Position numbers and translations under genes: made by a program. From Pyrinomonadaceae bacterium (lineage in GTDB: Bacteria; Acidobacteriota; Blastocatellia; Pyrinomonadales; Pyrinomonadaceae), in NCBI GenBank assembly GCA_025937955.1, contig JAICQI010000051.1, forward strand, positions 1 to 14,076: DNA of 14,076 nucleotides. The letters run 5' to 3'. The notes under the pieces are model-generated. The model was not told where the DNA came from, ran no database searches, and saw nothing but the letters and a program-made list of their open reading frames with translations. Shown here piece by piece: positions 5,794 through 13,161 of this stretch; positions within the stretch are counted from its first letter, which is position 1, and every line of letters begins with the position of its first letter.

Positions 5794-7806
5794 ATGAATT
5801 TTCAGTTTTTAACTTTCTACAACTGCCGGAGAATGCTTGCACTGGCGCTGCTGGTAATCGTCTTTTTACCCGCTCTCACTTTTACAGTCTCCGCTAATGC
5901 GCCCGCCGATCCGCCGATTCAATATGAGCACTTCGTGCTTTATAAAGGGGAGGACGGCGATACGGTTTGTACTGTAGCGACCCCGGAACAAGCGCGTGAA
6001 CTGGACAAGATCAAGCCGGCCAATCTGCACCCCATCAATTCCGCGGACGAGAGCCCAAAACCGAGAGTCGGTGCACAGGCCGAGCCGGCGCACCTGGAGA
6101 TTATTTTGGAGGCCACTGAAGCTCTTAGAGCCAACCCGGCCGCGGAGGCAGCGTTCAGAAGAGCAGCAGACGCCTGGGAGAATCGCGTCAGCACGCCGGT
6201 TACGATCGTTATCGCTGTGGACTACGGTCCCACAAATTTTGGCGAACCCTGGCCTGACGGGGTTCTGGGTTCCACCAGTGCGCCGTTTTTGACTAACGTT
6301 AACTATAACCAAGTCCGCAACACGCTTATCTCGAAAGCCGATACACCCGCCAAGCTTGCTGTTTACAATGCCCTGCCGGCCAACAGCCTACCCATTGACA
6401 ACGGCACCGGCAGTACCTCGTTGATGGCCGTTTCAGGCGCGATTGCCCGCGCGCTTGGTTTAATAAATCCGACCGCCCCATCCGGGGATCCCAACGGGCC
6501 AAAAATCGGCTTCAATTCGCAACTCGTCAACTATGATTTCGATCCGAGCGATGGGACCTCTGGAACCGACTTTGAGTCTGTCGCAATGCATGAAATCGGA
6601 CACGCGCTGGGTTTCGGCTCGAGATCGGGAGGTGGCTCGACCCTTCCCGCGATGTGGGACTTATACCGGTTTCGATCCGGAACCACGTCGGCCACTTTCA
6701 CAACCGCGCAACGTATCATGACAATCGGTGGTCCAACCACTAATTCTCAATATTATTTTGTTCCCGGTCAGGCTGAGGTGGGACTTTCTGATAGCGGTCC
6801 AAATCCACCGGACGATCCTCCTTTTCCGAATAACTCGGACGGTAATCAATCAAGTCATTGGAGACAGCAGAATCTTAACGGCGGTATTTACATCGGCATC
6901 ATGGACCCACGGATTCCCGGTGGAGTTCGCAGACCGATCACACAGCAGGACCTTAATACGCTTTTTCTCTTCGGCTTCTCAAATGTTGTTACTTCTCCTC
7001 CCCCTAATGACAACTTTGCTTCAGCACAATTCATTACCGGTTGTTCGGGAACTGTGACGGGCACAAACATCAGCGCCACTCATGAAACCAATGAAAGAAA
7101 TCATCTGAGCCAGTCGAACAACGGTGGCGGCACGCGATCCGTTTGGTATCGGTGGCTGGCGCCAAGCAACAGCAGCGTTACAGTCTCTACAGCCGGAAGT
7201 ACGTTCGATACCGTCCTGGGTGTCTACACCGGAGACACCGTCGACGCAACTGTTGTCGTTGGGCAGCACGACGACGTCAGCGACACAGACAAGACCAGTT
7301 CGGTAACGTTCAATGCGGTTGCCGGCACGCAGTACATGATTGCGGTCGATGGCTTCAACAATAACGACGCCGGCGGCGATACCGGTTCCATCACGCTTAA
7401 CTGGACAACCGCCAGCTGCACTGCCGCTCTTCAGCTCCTGACGGATTCATTGGGACCGGCCGCAGACCAGGCGTCGGCGGTCGATTCAGTTCTCCTGGTC
7501 AGAGATCCGTTCCTCGTGATCAATAGCGCGAATGTGTTTAAGAACCCTTCGGATCCCAATACGAGAGTAACGATCTTCCAGAGGGGATTGCTGAATGTGC
7601 CCGCGTCTACGATAGTGATTAATCTAATCGACAATAATAATATTTCGCACGACATCCAGGCGGAGGACATGCGCCTGGTGCCTAACCAGGATTTCACTCA
7701 GATCACATTTCGCTTGCCCAGCAATTTACCTGCTGGCACTTGCCGTATCAAGGTGGTTTCACAAGGGTTGTTTAGCAATACAGCGACTTTCAGGATTGGA
7801 AGCTGA
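5794..7806 (+). CDS. Secreted metzincin-like zinc metalloprotease with PPC-like domain and a C-terminal domain shared with its neighbour
   Basis: A predicted exported 670-residue protease. Residues 1-35 are a signal peptide (hydrophobic LALALLVIVFLPALTF, cleavage near VSA). An internal ATG at 5833 (residue 14) is an alternative start, but its GGAGA lies directly against it. The catalytic domain spans about 80-400. It has HEIGHALGFGS with zinc ligands H266 and H270 and catalytic E267, and a Met-turn-like GIMDP with M370. The third metzincin ligand expected three residues after the motif glycine is S276, not His or Asp. The segment MWDLYRF (D289) may supply a ligand, which is inference. This resembles the bacterial HEIGHALGF/LDLFRF metalloprotease family (NF038122-like). 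Residues 405-537 (NDNFASAQ, VWYRWLAP, STFDTVLGVYTG, YMIAVDGF) form a PPC-like beta-sandwich. Residues 545-670 form a domain about 44% identical by hand alignment to the end of the next gene's product. The next gene follows after 57 bp, so co-transcription is likely. Confidence 0.83.
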   Translation: MNFQFLTFYNCRRMLALALLVIVFLPALTFTVSANAPADPPIQYEHFVLYKGEDGDTVCTVATPEQARELDKIKPANLHPINSADESPKPRVGAQAEPAHLEIILEATEALRANPAAEAAFRRAADAWENRVSTPVTIVIAVDYGPTNFGEPWPDGVLGSTSAPFLTNVNYNQVRNTLISKADTPAKLAVYNALPANSLPIDNGTGSTSLMAVSGAIARALGLINPTAPSGDPNGPKIGFNSQLVNYDFDPSDGTSGTDFESVAMHEIGHALGFGSRSGGGSTLPAMWDLYRFRSGTTSATFTTAQRIMTIGGPTTNSQYYFVPGQAEVGLSDSGPNPPDDPPFPNNSDGNQSSHWRQQNLNGGIYIGIMDPRIPGGVRRPITQQDLNTLFLFGFSNVVTSPPPNDNFASAQFITGCSGTVTGTNISATHETNERNHLSQSNNGGGTRSVWYRWLAPSNSSVTVSTAGSTFDTVLGVYTGDTVDATVVVGQHDDVSDTDKTSSVTFNAVAGTQYMIAVDGFNNNDAGGDTGSITLNWTTASCTAALQLLTDSLGPAADQASAVDSVLLVRDPFLVINSANVFKNPSDPNTRVTIFQRGLLNVPASTIVINLIDNNNISHDIQAEDMRLVPNQDFTQITFRLPSNLPAGTCRIKVVSQGLFSNTATFRIGS

Positions 7807-7847
7807 TCCTCTGTACTCAGAGAAGAATTTATTTGGCCCGACGCCTT

Positions 7848-7852
7848 AGGAG
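7848..7852 (+). promoter_or_regulatory. Shine-Dalgarno that sets the subtilase start
   Basis: AGGAG ends 11 bases before the ATG at 7864 but only 2 bases before the in-frame TTG at 7855. The spacing favours the ATG, so the start is placed at 7864. Confidence 0.6.
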
Positions 7853-7863
7853 AATTGCCTTAC

Positions 7864-10722
7864 ATGCCCCCTTTTTTAACTGCTTTAATTAAGACGCGCT
7901 TGCGCGTGGTTCTGGTTATTTCACTCTGTTTGGGTCTGTTGGCGCTGGCGAGCGTCATCTTTCCATCGCGCTCAGGCGCACGAGTAAATCCTCAGGAAAC
8001 AACGAAGCAAGGTAAGCGGCCTCGCGCTCAGTACAAACCTGGCGAAGTGTTGGTCCGTTACAGGACTGAATCGGTGGCGAAGAGCCGGCAGGGGAGTAGC
8101 CGGGTTATGACCAGGGAAGGTCTGAACATACCCATGCAGGTCGAAAGATTCGCCGCTTCTAATCTCATTGAGGGATTAAGATTCGCGCGTGTTCCGGCCG
8201 ACCAGACGTTGCGGGCCGTAGCCGCTCTTAAACGACAGCCGGACGTCCTTTATGCCGAACCGAACTATCTCTACAAGGCTGCCGCGCTTCCGAACGATTT
8301 CAGCAATGATCTACAAAGCATGTCGACAATCAATGCCGTGAGTGCCTGGGATACACAAACCGGTAGTCGCAGCGTTGTTGTTGCCGTACTCGATCAGGGC
8401 ATTGACGTCTCCCACGAGGATCTGGCCGCTAACATTTGGAGCAATCCGTCGCCGGGTTCAATTCCCGGATTTTCAGGCGACGTGCACGGTTATAACTTTC
8501 TTGACGGCAATGGCGATGTATTCAGTGGCTCGGCCCTTGAAGATCATGCAACGCACGTGGCCGGAACCATCGGCGCAGTTGGAAACAATGGCAAGGGCGT
8601 GGTGGGTGTCAACTGGGCTGTCAGTCTGATGTCACTGAAATTCCTGGATGTTGATACTTTCGGTGAATCCAAAGATGCGCTCGACGCCTGCACCTATGCC
8701 AAGGCGATGCGCGATTTGTGGATATCTTCGAACGGCACTCAGGGCGCCAACATTCGTGTTATCAATGCGAGCTTTGGTGGAGGACCGTATTCGCATCTAT
8801 TTGACGACGCAGTTAACAAACTAAACGATTCGGGAATACTTTTCGTCGCTGCCGCAGGTAATTTCGATCCGTCGACCTCTGATCCCAACACGCTGATACC
8901 CAATAACGATCTGGTTCCACAGTACCCGGCAAATTTCACCGGTCCCAACGTGATTTCTGTTGCAGCAACATTCGGCGCGGATCAGATAGCCAATTTTTCC
9001 CATTTTGGCGCGCTTACCGTGGATCTGGGCGCGCCGGGCGTGAGTATTCTCAGCACGACTCCCGACAACACATACTCAAAGTTTAGTGGCACATCCATGG
9101 CAGCCCCACACGTCTCGGGCTCTGCCGCTTTGCTGTGGGCCCAGAACCCGAATCTGACAGTGCAACAGGTAAAGAACCTGCTCCTGCTAAATGGTGATTC
9201 TTCGTCAGCGCTCATTGACCACTCTCTCACAGGACGACGGCTGAATGTAGGTAATAGTTTTCAATCGCTCCTTGAAAACGACACCACGGCGCCAGGAACA
9301 GTCACCGGCTTTAACATCTCGTCACAAACTGGACGAACGCTCAACCTGAGCTGGACCGCTTCCGGTGATGATGGAGCTACCGGGCTGGCGAGACTTTATT
9401 TACTCGAGTACACGGACGGAATCTCAGGCGCGGTGTTTCCACTGAAAGGAATGATTCCGGTCAGCGCAGGTGGATCACAGTCGACGACTGTAAACATACC
9501 GTTCGGACACCCGAACGGAACTCTCCGGTTGCGCGAATTTGATAACGCCGGAAATGAAGGTACGCCGGCTACGCTGGCAATTAATATCCCGTTGGCTGTC
9601 GGTGATCCCTACATCCCGTCAGTTGGAAGTGCAGCGTCGCTTACAACGGATACGAGCAACCGGCAGAACTTCAATGCTGACGATGCATACATTGAGTTTC
9701 TGTTTCCAACGGGATTCAGCTTTCCGTTCTTTGGTGAGACCTATCACACCGTCATAATCTCTTCAAACGGCGCTCTCTATTTTTCAGATCCGCCGGTGCG
9801 GGGTGGCGCTGCGGCTGGCGATGCGGATGATGTGCCGAGCGCGCCTTTAGCATTAACTCCGCACAAGATGATTGCGGGCCTTTGGGATGATCTCGATCTG
9901 AGAAACTCGGTACGTGAAGACTCCGGAGTCTACGTGATCGACCCGAATGGGCAGCACGGACTCATCTTCCGCTGGCAAGGGATACCGTGCGCTGTAGACT
10001 TCAGCCTCAACCCGCCCGCGTGCACAGGCGGCGCCCCGGTAAACTTTGAAATCGAGTTACGCACGGATGGAACGATCAAGACCCGCTATGGCAGCGGCAA
10101 CCTCAATCTAAATCCGACAGTCGGCATCAGCGGCGGCGACCGGGAAGGTTACGTCATTCGCGACTGTACCAAAGCGGGCACGGCGCAACCCTGTTACACC
10201 TCGGAGAGCGAAGATCTCAAAATCAACTTGACCAACGCGTCAGAGGTTACATTTACACCACGTGCTGCGGGACCGACGCCGACTCCAACGCCAACACCGA
10301 CACCGACGCCGACACCGACACCAACGCCGACCCCATCTGCTGTGCAGTTGATTCTGGAAGAGGGTGGTCCGACAGTTACTCAGGCGGCGGCTCTGGACGC
10401 GATGCTGTTTCTGCGGGACATGTTCCCGGTCATTAACACCGATAACCTGTTGAATAAGGGCTTTGATCCCAACACACGCGTGGTGGTGTTCGTGACTAAT
10501 CTGGCCCCAAATGAGTCGGCGGCCAATGTCGCCATCCAGCTTTCAGACGGCCAGGGAAACAATCATAATTTTGCCGCTGAAGACGTGCGGGCGATGGCTG
10601 TTGGTTTTCACCAGGTTATTTTCAGGCTTCCCAACAACTTAACGCCGGGTACCTGGACGATCAGGGTGGTGGCGCAAGGCCAGACCAGTAATCCGGGGAC
10701 CATTCGCATCAGGGCTCCGTAA
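7864..10722 (+). CDS. Secreted multidomain subtilisin-family (S8) serine protease
   Basis: A predicted exported 952-residue protease. Residues 1-38 hold a basic N-terminus and hydrophobic signal segment (VVLVISLCLGLLALASVIF). About 57-139 is an inhibitor-like propeptide (YKPGEVLVRY ... YAEPNYLYK) of the type cleaved on maturation. The S8 catalytic domain, about 145-455, shows D177 (VLDQGID), H228 (DHATHVAGTIGA), oxyanion N333 (AAAGN) and S411 (GTSMAAPHVSG). All triad residues are present, although the usual D-S/T-G and HGTH contexts read DQG and HATH. Residues about 473-578 are a fibronectin-III-like beta-sandwich (LNLSWTASGDDG). Residues about 581-767 resemble a nidogen-type module (FSFPFFGETYHTVIISSNGALYF, GLIFRWQG, FEIELRTDGTIKTRYG). 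Residues 804-824 are a (PT)10P linker. Residues 826-952 form a domain shared with the upstream metalloprotease. Likely roles are extracellular protein degradation or surface-protein processing; the substrate is unknown. Confidence 0.95.
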   Translation: MPPFLTALIKTRLRVVLVISLCLGLLALASVIFPSRSGARVNPQETTKQGKRPRAQYKPGEVLVRYRTESVAKSRQGSSRVMTREGLNIPMQVERFAASNLIEGLRFARVPADQTLRAVAALKRQPDVLYAEPNYLYKAAALPNDFSNDLQSMSTINAVSAWDTQTGSRSVVVAVLDQGIDVSHEDLAANIWSNPSPGSIPGFSGDVHGYNFLDGNGDVFSGSALEDHATHVAGTIGAVGNNGKGVVGVNWAVSLMSLKFLDVDTFGESKDALDACTYAKAMRDLWISSNGTQGANIRVINASFGGGPYSHLFDDAVNKLNDSGILFVAAAGNFDPSTSDPNTLIPNNDLVPQYPANFTGPNVISVAATFGADQIANFSHFGALTVDLGAPGVSILSTTPDNTYSKFSGTSMAAPHVSGSAALLWAQNPNLTVQQVKNLLLLNGDSSSALIDHSLTGRRLNVGNSFQSLLENDTTAPGTVTGFNISSQTGRTLNLSWTASGDDGATGLARLYLLEYTDGISGAVFPLKGMIPVSAGGSQSTTVNIPFGHPNGTLRLREFDNAGNEGTPATLAINIPLAVGDPYIPSVGSAASLTTDTSNRQNFNADDAYIEFLFPTGFSFPFFGETYHTVIISSNGALYFSDPPVRGGAAAGDADDVPSAPLALTPHKMIAGLWDDLDLRNSVREDSGVYVIDPNGQHGLIFRWQGIPCAVDFSLNPPACTGGAPVNFEIELRTDGTIKTRYGSGNLNLNPTVGISGGDREGYVIRDCTKAGTAQPCYTSESEDLKINLTNASEVTFTPRAAGPTPTPTPTPTPTPTPTPTPTPSAVQLILEEGGPTVTQAAALDAMLFLRDMFPVINTDNLLNKGFDPNTRVVVFVTNLAPNESAANVAIQLSDGQGNNHNFAAEDVRAMAVGFHQVIFRLPNNLTPGTWTIRVVAQGQTSNPGTIRIRAP
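10273..10335 (+). repeat. In-frame hexamer repeat encoding a Pro-Thr linker
   Basis: Ten and a half tandem units of a degenerate 6-bp repeat (CCN ACN) encode (PT)10P. Third positions vary among units (CCG/CCA, ACG/ACA/ACT/ACC), so this is not a freshly slipped perfect microsatellite. Unit gain or loss would keep the frame. PT-rich stretches are typical flexible linkers between domains of secreted enzymes; here it tethers the C-terminal domain. Confidence 0.9.
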
Positions 10723-10814
10723 AATTTTTCAGACCGGGAATTCACGCAAAACATCAAAAGGAAAACACTCGGTCATTTCGCTCGGTTTTCAAGCATAGGC
10801 AGGCACAAAACAGT

Positions 10815-10844
10815 TTGACATACTCGTTACGGCGCAAGTATAGT
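10815..10844 (+). promoter_or_regulatory. Sigma-70-type promoter for the DUF4214 gene
   Basis: A perfect -35 box TTGACA (10815-10820) is followed after 18 bp by TATAGT (10839-10844), which matches five of six bases of the -10 consensus. Transcription would start near 10851, leaving a leader of about 65 bases before the ATG at 10916. It lies in the 193-bp gap after the subtilase gene, in which I see no clear terminator. This is the best promoter match found in the window. Confidence 0.7.
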
Positions 10845-10905
10845 TTTGGTCAGCGGCCCAGAAGGCACGCCTTGCCTCATCCTTATATAGAATCGATATA
10901 CACTT

Positions 10906-10909
10906 GGAG
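10906..10909 (+). promoter_or_regulatory. Shine-Dalgarno that sets the DUF4214 gene start
   Basis: GGAG lies 6 bases before the ATG at 10916. An in-frame TTG at 10904 overlaps this site and has no ribosome-binding site of its own, so the ATG is preferred. It is followed at once by a typical signal peptide. Confidence 0.65.
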
Positions 10910-10915
10910 TGGAAC

Positions 10916-11869
10916 ATGAAAAAGCTCGTAGCAACATTTTTCCTGACAATCCTCATTGCCGGAACGGTTTTTAGCCAGTCGCCGCCCACACTAAGAATTG
11001 TCACGGAAACTCCCGGACTCCCATCAGAGTTGTTTTACGGTGATATCAAGGTTAAGCCTTTGCGGTTAAGACCCGGCACCAACACCGTGATCACGATTGC
11101 TGATTATGATTTCTTCGTTCAGCAACAGTACATCGATTTTCTCCGGCGCTTTCCGGAGCCGACTGGATTGCAGTTCTACCTGGATATTCTGAACGGATGC
11201 CATCCTTCGGACATCGAGTGCATCAAGTTCACGAGAGGCGCGATTTCCGCCAACTTCTTCCGCTCACCTGAGTTTCAACGCAAAGGTTCATACGTGATGT
11301 ACCTTTACATGGTCTCTTTGGGACAGAGACCGGCAACGGTGGATGAGCTGAGCAATCCGGCAAAGATTGATCGGCCACACTATGCCGAGTTCATGGCGGA
11401 CCTCGGGACGATCTCGACTCCAAATGATGATCCGGCTTTGACGAATCAAAAGAAGGATGAGTTATCTGTTGCCTGGCTGCAGCGCACCGAAGTCAATAAC
11501 ATCTATGGTGGTCTTTCCAACTCAGCTTTCGTGCAGAAGCTGGTGGATACCGCAGGCGTGACCCTGCCCAACCAGGCGCAACTGGTCAGCGATTTGAATG
11601 GCGGCCAGAAAACGCGCGCGCAGGTCCTGCGAGCTGTCGCTGAAAGTCCTCAAGTAGACGAGAAGTTTTATAAGCAGGCTTTCGTCACGATGGAATACTT
11701 CGGCTACCTGCGACGCGATCCGGAAATATGCGTCGGCAGTCCGAATCCATCTCAGTGCGGCTACATCTTCCATAACGAGCGGTTTAAGTTGACGGCGGAT
11801 AAAGACTTCCTCGAGAACACAATCGTTCGCGGGTTCATCGAGTCGCCTGAATACATCAATCGCTTCTAA
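10916..11869 (+). CDS. Secreted DUF4214-domain protein
   Basis: A 317-residue predicted exported protein whose molecular function I do not know. Residues 1-20 are a signal peptide (MKKLVATFFLTILIAGTVFS). About 66-160 is a DUF4214-type helical segment (FFVQQQYIDFLRRFPEPTGLQFYLDIL, then FFRSPEFQRKGSYVMYLYMVSLG). About 180-250 continues with related helices (LQRTEVNNIYGG, FVQKLVDTAGV, RAVAESPQV). The last 65 residues (YKQAFVTMEYFGYLRRDPE ... FIESPEYINRF) look like a second DUF4214-like unit. Two short cysteine pairs, CX6C (C95, C102) and CX8C near the C-terminus, could be disulfides in an exported protein. DUF4214 occurs in many surface and secreted proteins, and arrays of such genes are common in Blastocatellia. 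A good promoter upstream and a strong terminator downstream suggest a single-gene transcript, perhaps with read-through from the proteases. Confidence 0.86.
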   Translation: MKKLVATFFLTILIAGTVFSQSPPTLRIVTETPGLPSELFYGDIKVKPLRLRPGTNTVITIADYDFFVQQQYIDFLRRFPEPTGLQFYLDILNGCHPSDIECIKFTRGAISANFFRSPEFQRKGSYVMYLYMVSLGQRPATVDELSNPAKIDRPHYAEFMADLGTISTPNDDPALTNQKKDELSVAWLQRTEVNNIYGGLSNSAFVQKLVDTAGVTLPNQAQLVSDLNGGQKTRAQVLRAVAESPQVDEKFYKQAFVTMEYFGYLRRDPEICVGSPNPSQCGYIFHNERFKLTADKDFLENTIVRGFIESPEYINRF

Positions 11870-11896
11870 CCAATCTCCAACTGGTTTACATGCTGC

Positions 11897-11935
11897 AAGG
11901 CTGGGCTTCCAAACGAAGTCCAGCCTTGATCTTTT
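11897..11935 (+). terminator. Intrinsic terminator after the DUF4214 gene
   Basis: A 13-bp stem (AAGGCTGGGCTTC at 11897-11909 with GAAGTCCAGCCTT at 11915-11927, containing one G-U pair) has a 5-base loop CAAAC. It is followed by GATC and TTTT (11932-11935). It begins 28 bases after the DUF4214 stop codon and ends before the glycosyltransferase gene. The stem is strong and the T-run short. Confidence 0.8.
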
Positions 11936-11962
11936 ATACGCAAGTAGTTAATTGACTGAAGC

Positions 11963-13090
11963 ATGCGTATTGGACTCGACGGTGTCCCGTTACGAGAGAA
12001 AAAGAGCGGGATAGGCCACTACACTCTCGAATTGGCCCAAGCGCTGGCGGCCTTCGCGCCTGAACATGAATTCGAGATCGTCTCGCCTGGCCCATTTTCG
12101 TCGCCATTGAAGTCCGCTCCAAACCTTCACTTCACAGATGCGCACGCGCGCGGGCTCAAGCGTCGCTACTGGTGGCCGCTTGGTTTGCCGCTTTACTGTC
12201 GTCGCGCTTCGTTCGCTCTTTTCCATGGGACCAATTTCGATCTGCCGTATTGGACGACGTGCCCGACGGTACTCACGATTCACGATCTTTCGTTAATGCT
12301 TTACCCCGAGACGCATGAAGAACGCCTCGTACGACGGGCACGGCGAGTGTTGCCGCTGATGGCGCGCAAAGCCTCTGCGATCATCACGCCGTCGGAAACT
12401 GTGAAACGCGAAGTCTGTGAACATCTGGGAGTGAGTGAGGACAAGGTGTTTGCAATCCCTGAAGCTGCGCGTGCCTGTTTCTATCCGGCGCCTTCGTCGG
12501 AAACGGAGCCTATTCGTCGACGACTTGGAATCGAGCCTGAGTTCATACTCTTCGTCGGCACGGTGGAGCCGCGCAAGAATCTCTTGACACTGGCGCGCGC
12601 GTTTGAGCAGATCGCAAATATTCAACTGGTGATCGCCGGCGAGAAAGGTTGGCTCTCGGACGACTTGCTCGCGTATGTGGACAAAAGCGAGTTACGCGAT
12701 CGAGTTCTGTTTACAGGGCATCTTTCCGACGACGACTTGCGCGCGCTTTACTCTTCGTGTCGCGTGTTTGTCTATCCGTCGCTTTACGAGGGGTTTGGGC
12801 TTCCGCTACTGGAGGCGATGGCATGTGGCGCGCCGGTAGTAACGAGCAACGTGGGAAGTATCGTGGAAACCGTCGGCACTGCCGCCCGTTTAGTCTCCCC
12901 TGCGGATGCCGGTGAACTGGCCCAAGCCATCACTGCCTTGCTCGACGACTCGCGCGCGCGCGACCTTCTTTCGTCGGCAGGCATCGAACACGCAAAGAAG
13001 TTCTCCTGGGAACGAACAGCCGCCTCAACCTGGGAGGTCTATCAAAAGGCACTAAGTAGTCACAAAAAGGCACAAAAGCACAAAAGATAA
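11963..13090 (+). CDS. GT4-family glycosyltransferase
   Basis: A 375-residue retaining glycosyltransferase of GT-B fold, expected to add a sugar from a nucleotide donor to a growing surface polysaccharide or lipid-linked oligosaccharide at the cytoplasmic membrane. The N-terminal acceptor domain begins MRIGLDGVPLREKKSGIGHY, with the SGIG glycine-rich loop, and contains FHGTNFDLPY and TIHDLSLMLYPE. The C-terminal donor domain has FVGTVEPRKN (residues about 197-206), VIAGEKGW, VLFTGHLSDDDL and the EX7E motif EGFGLPLLE (E276 and E284). The exact sugar and linkage cannot be read from the sequence. The ATG at 11963 has only a weak upstream ribosome site. The last eleven residues (SSHKKAQKHKR) are unusually basic because the coding end runs into one arm of an inverted repeat. 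A terminator separates it from the DUF4214 gene, and it faces a polysaccharide-export ATPase, which fits an O-antigen or capsule locus. Confidence 0.93.
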   Translation: MRIGLDGVPLREKKSGIGHYTLELAQALAAFAPEHEFEIVSPGPFSSPLKSAPNLHFTDAHARGLKRRYWWPLGLPLYCRRASFALFHGTNFDLPYWTTCPTVLTIHDLSLMLYPETHEERLVRRARRVLPLMARKASAIITPSETVKREVCEHLGVSEDKVFAIPEAARACFYPAPSSETEPIRRRLGIEPEFILFVGTVEPRKNLLTLARAFEQIANIQLVIAGEKGWLSDDLLAYVDKSELRDRVLFTGHLSDDDLRALYSSCRVFVYPSLYEGFGLPLLEAMACGAPVVTSNVGSIVETVGTAARLVSPADAGELAQAITALLDDSRARDLLSSAGIEHAKKFSWERTAASTWEVYQKALSSHKKAQKHKR

Positions 13091-13133
13091 GGTGGTCCTC
13101 CTCTTATTATTTTTGTGCTTTTTCGCCTTTTTT
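13064..13133. terminator. Imperfect inverted repeat between convergent genes, probable bidirectional terminator
   Basis: The arm at 13064-13091 (AAAAAGGC, AAAAGCACAAAA, ATAAG) pairs imperfectly with 13103-13133 (CTTAT, TTTTGTGCTTTT, GCCTTTTT), with a short unpaired centre. On each strand the 3' arm is T-rich. It covers the stop codon of the glycosyltransferase gene and ends 28 bp from the stop codon of the minus-strand ATPase gene. This suits a two-way transcription stop. The role is inferred; the repeat is seen. Confidence 0.6.
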
Positions 13134-13161
13134 CTGGCTTTAATCAAACACGAAGTAAATC

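Noticed and set aside
10273..10335. Tandem repeat as a CRISPR array or non-coding satellite
   Set aside because: The unit is only 6 bp with no spacers, and it is in frame inside the subtilase gene, encoding a Pro-Thr linker.
10752..10793. Hairpin between GAAAAC and GTTTTC after the subtilase gene as a terminator
   Set aside because: Only the outer six bases pair, the interior does not form a stem, and no T-run follows.
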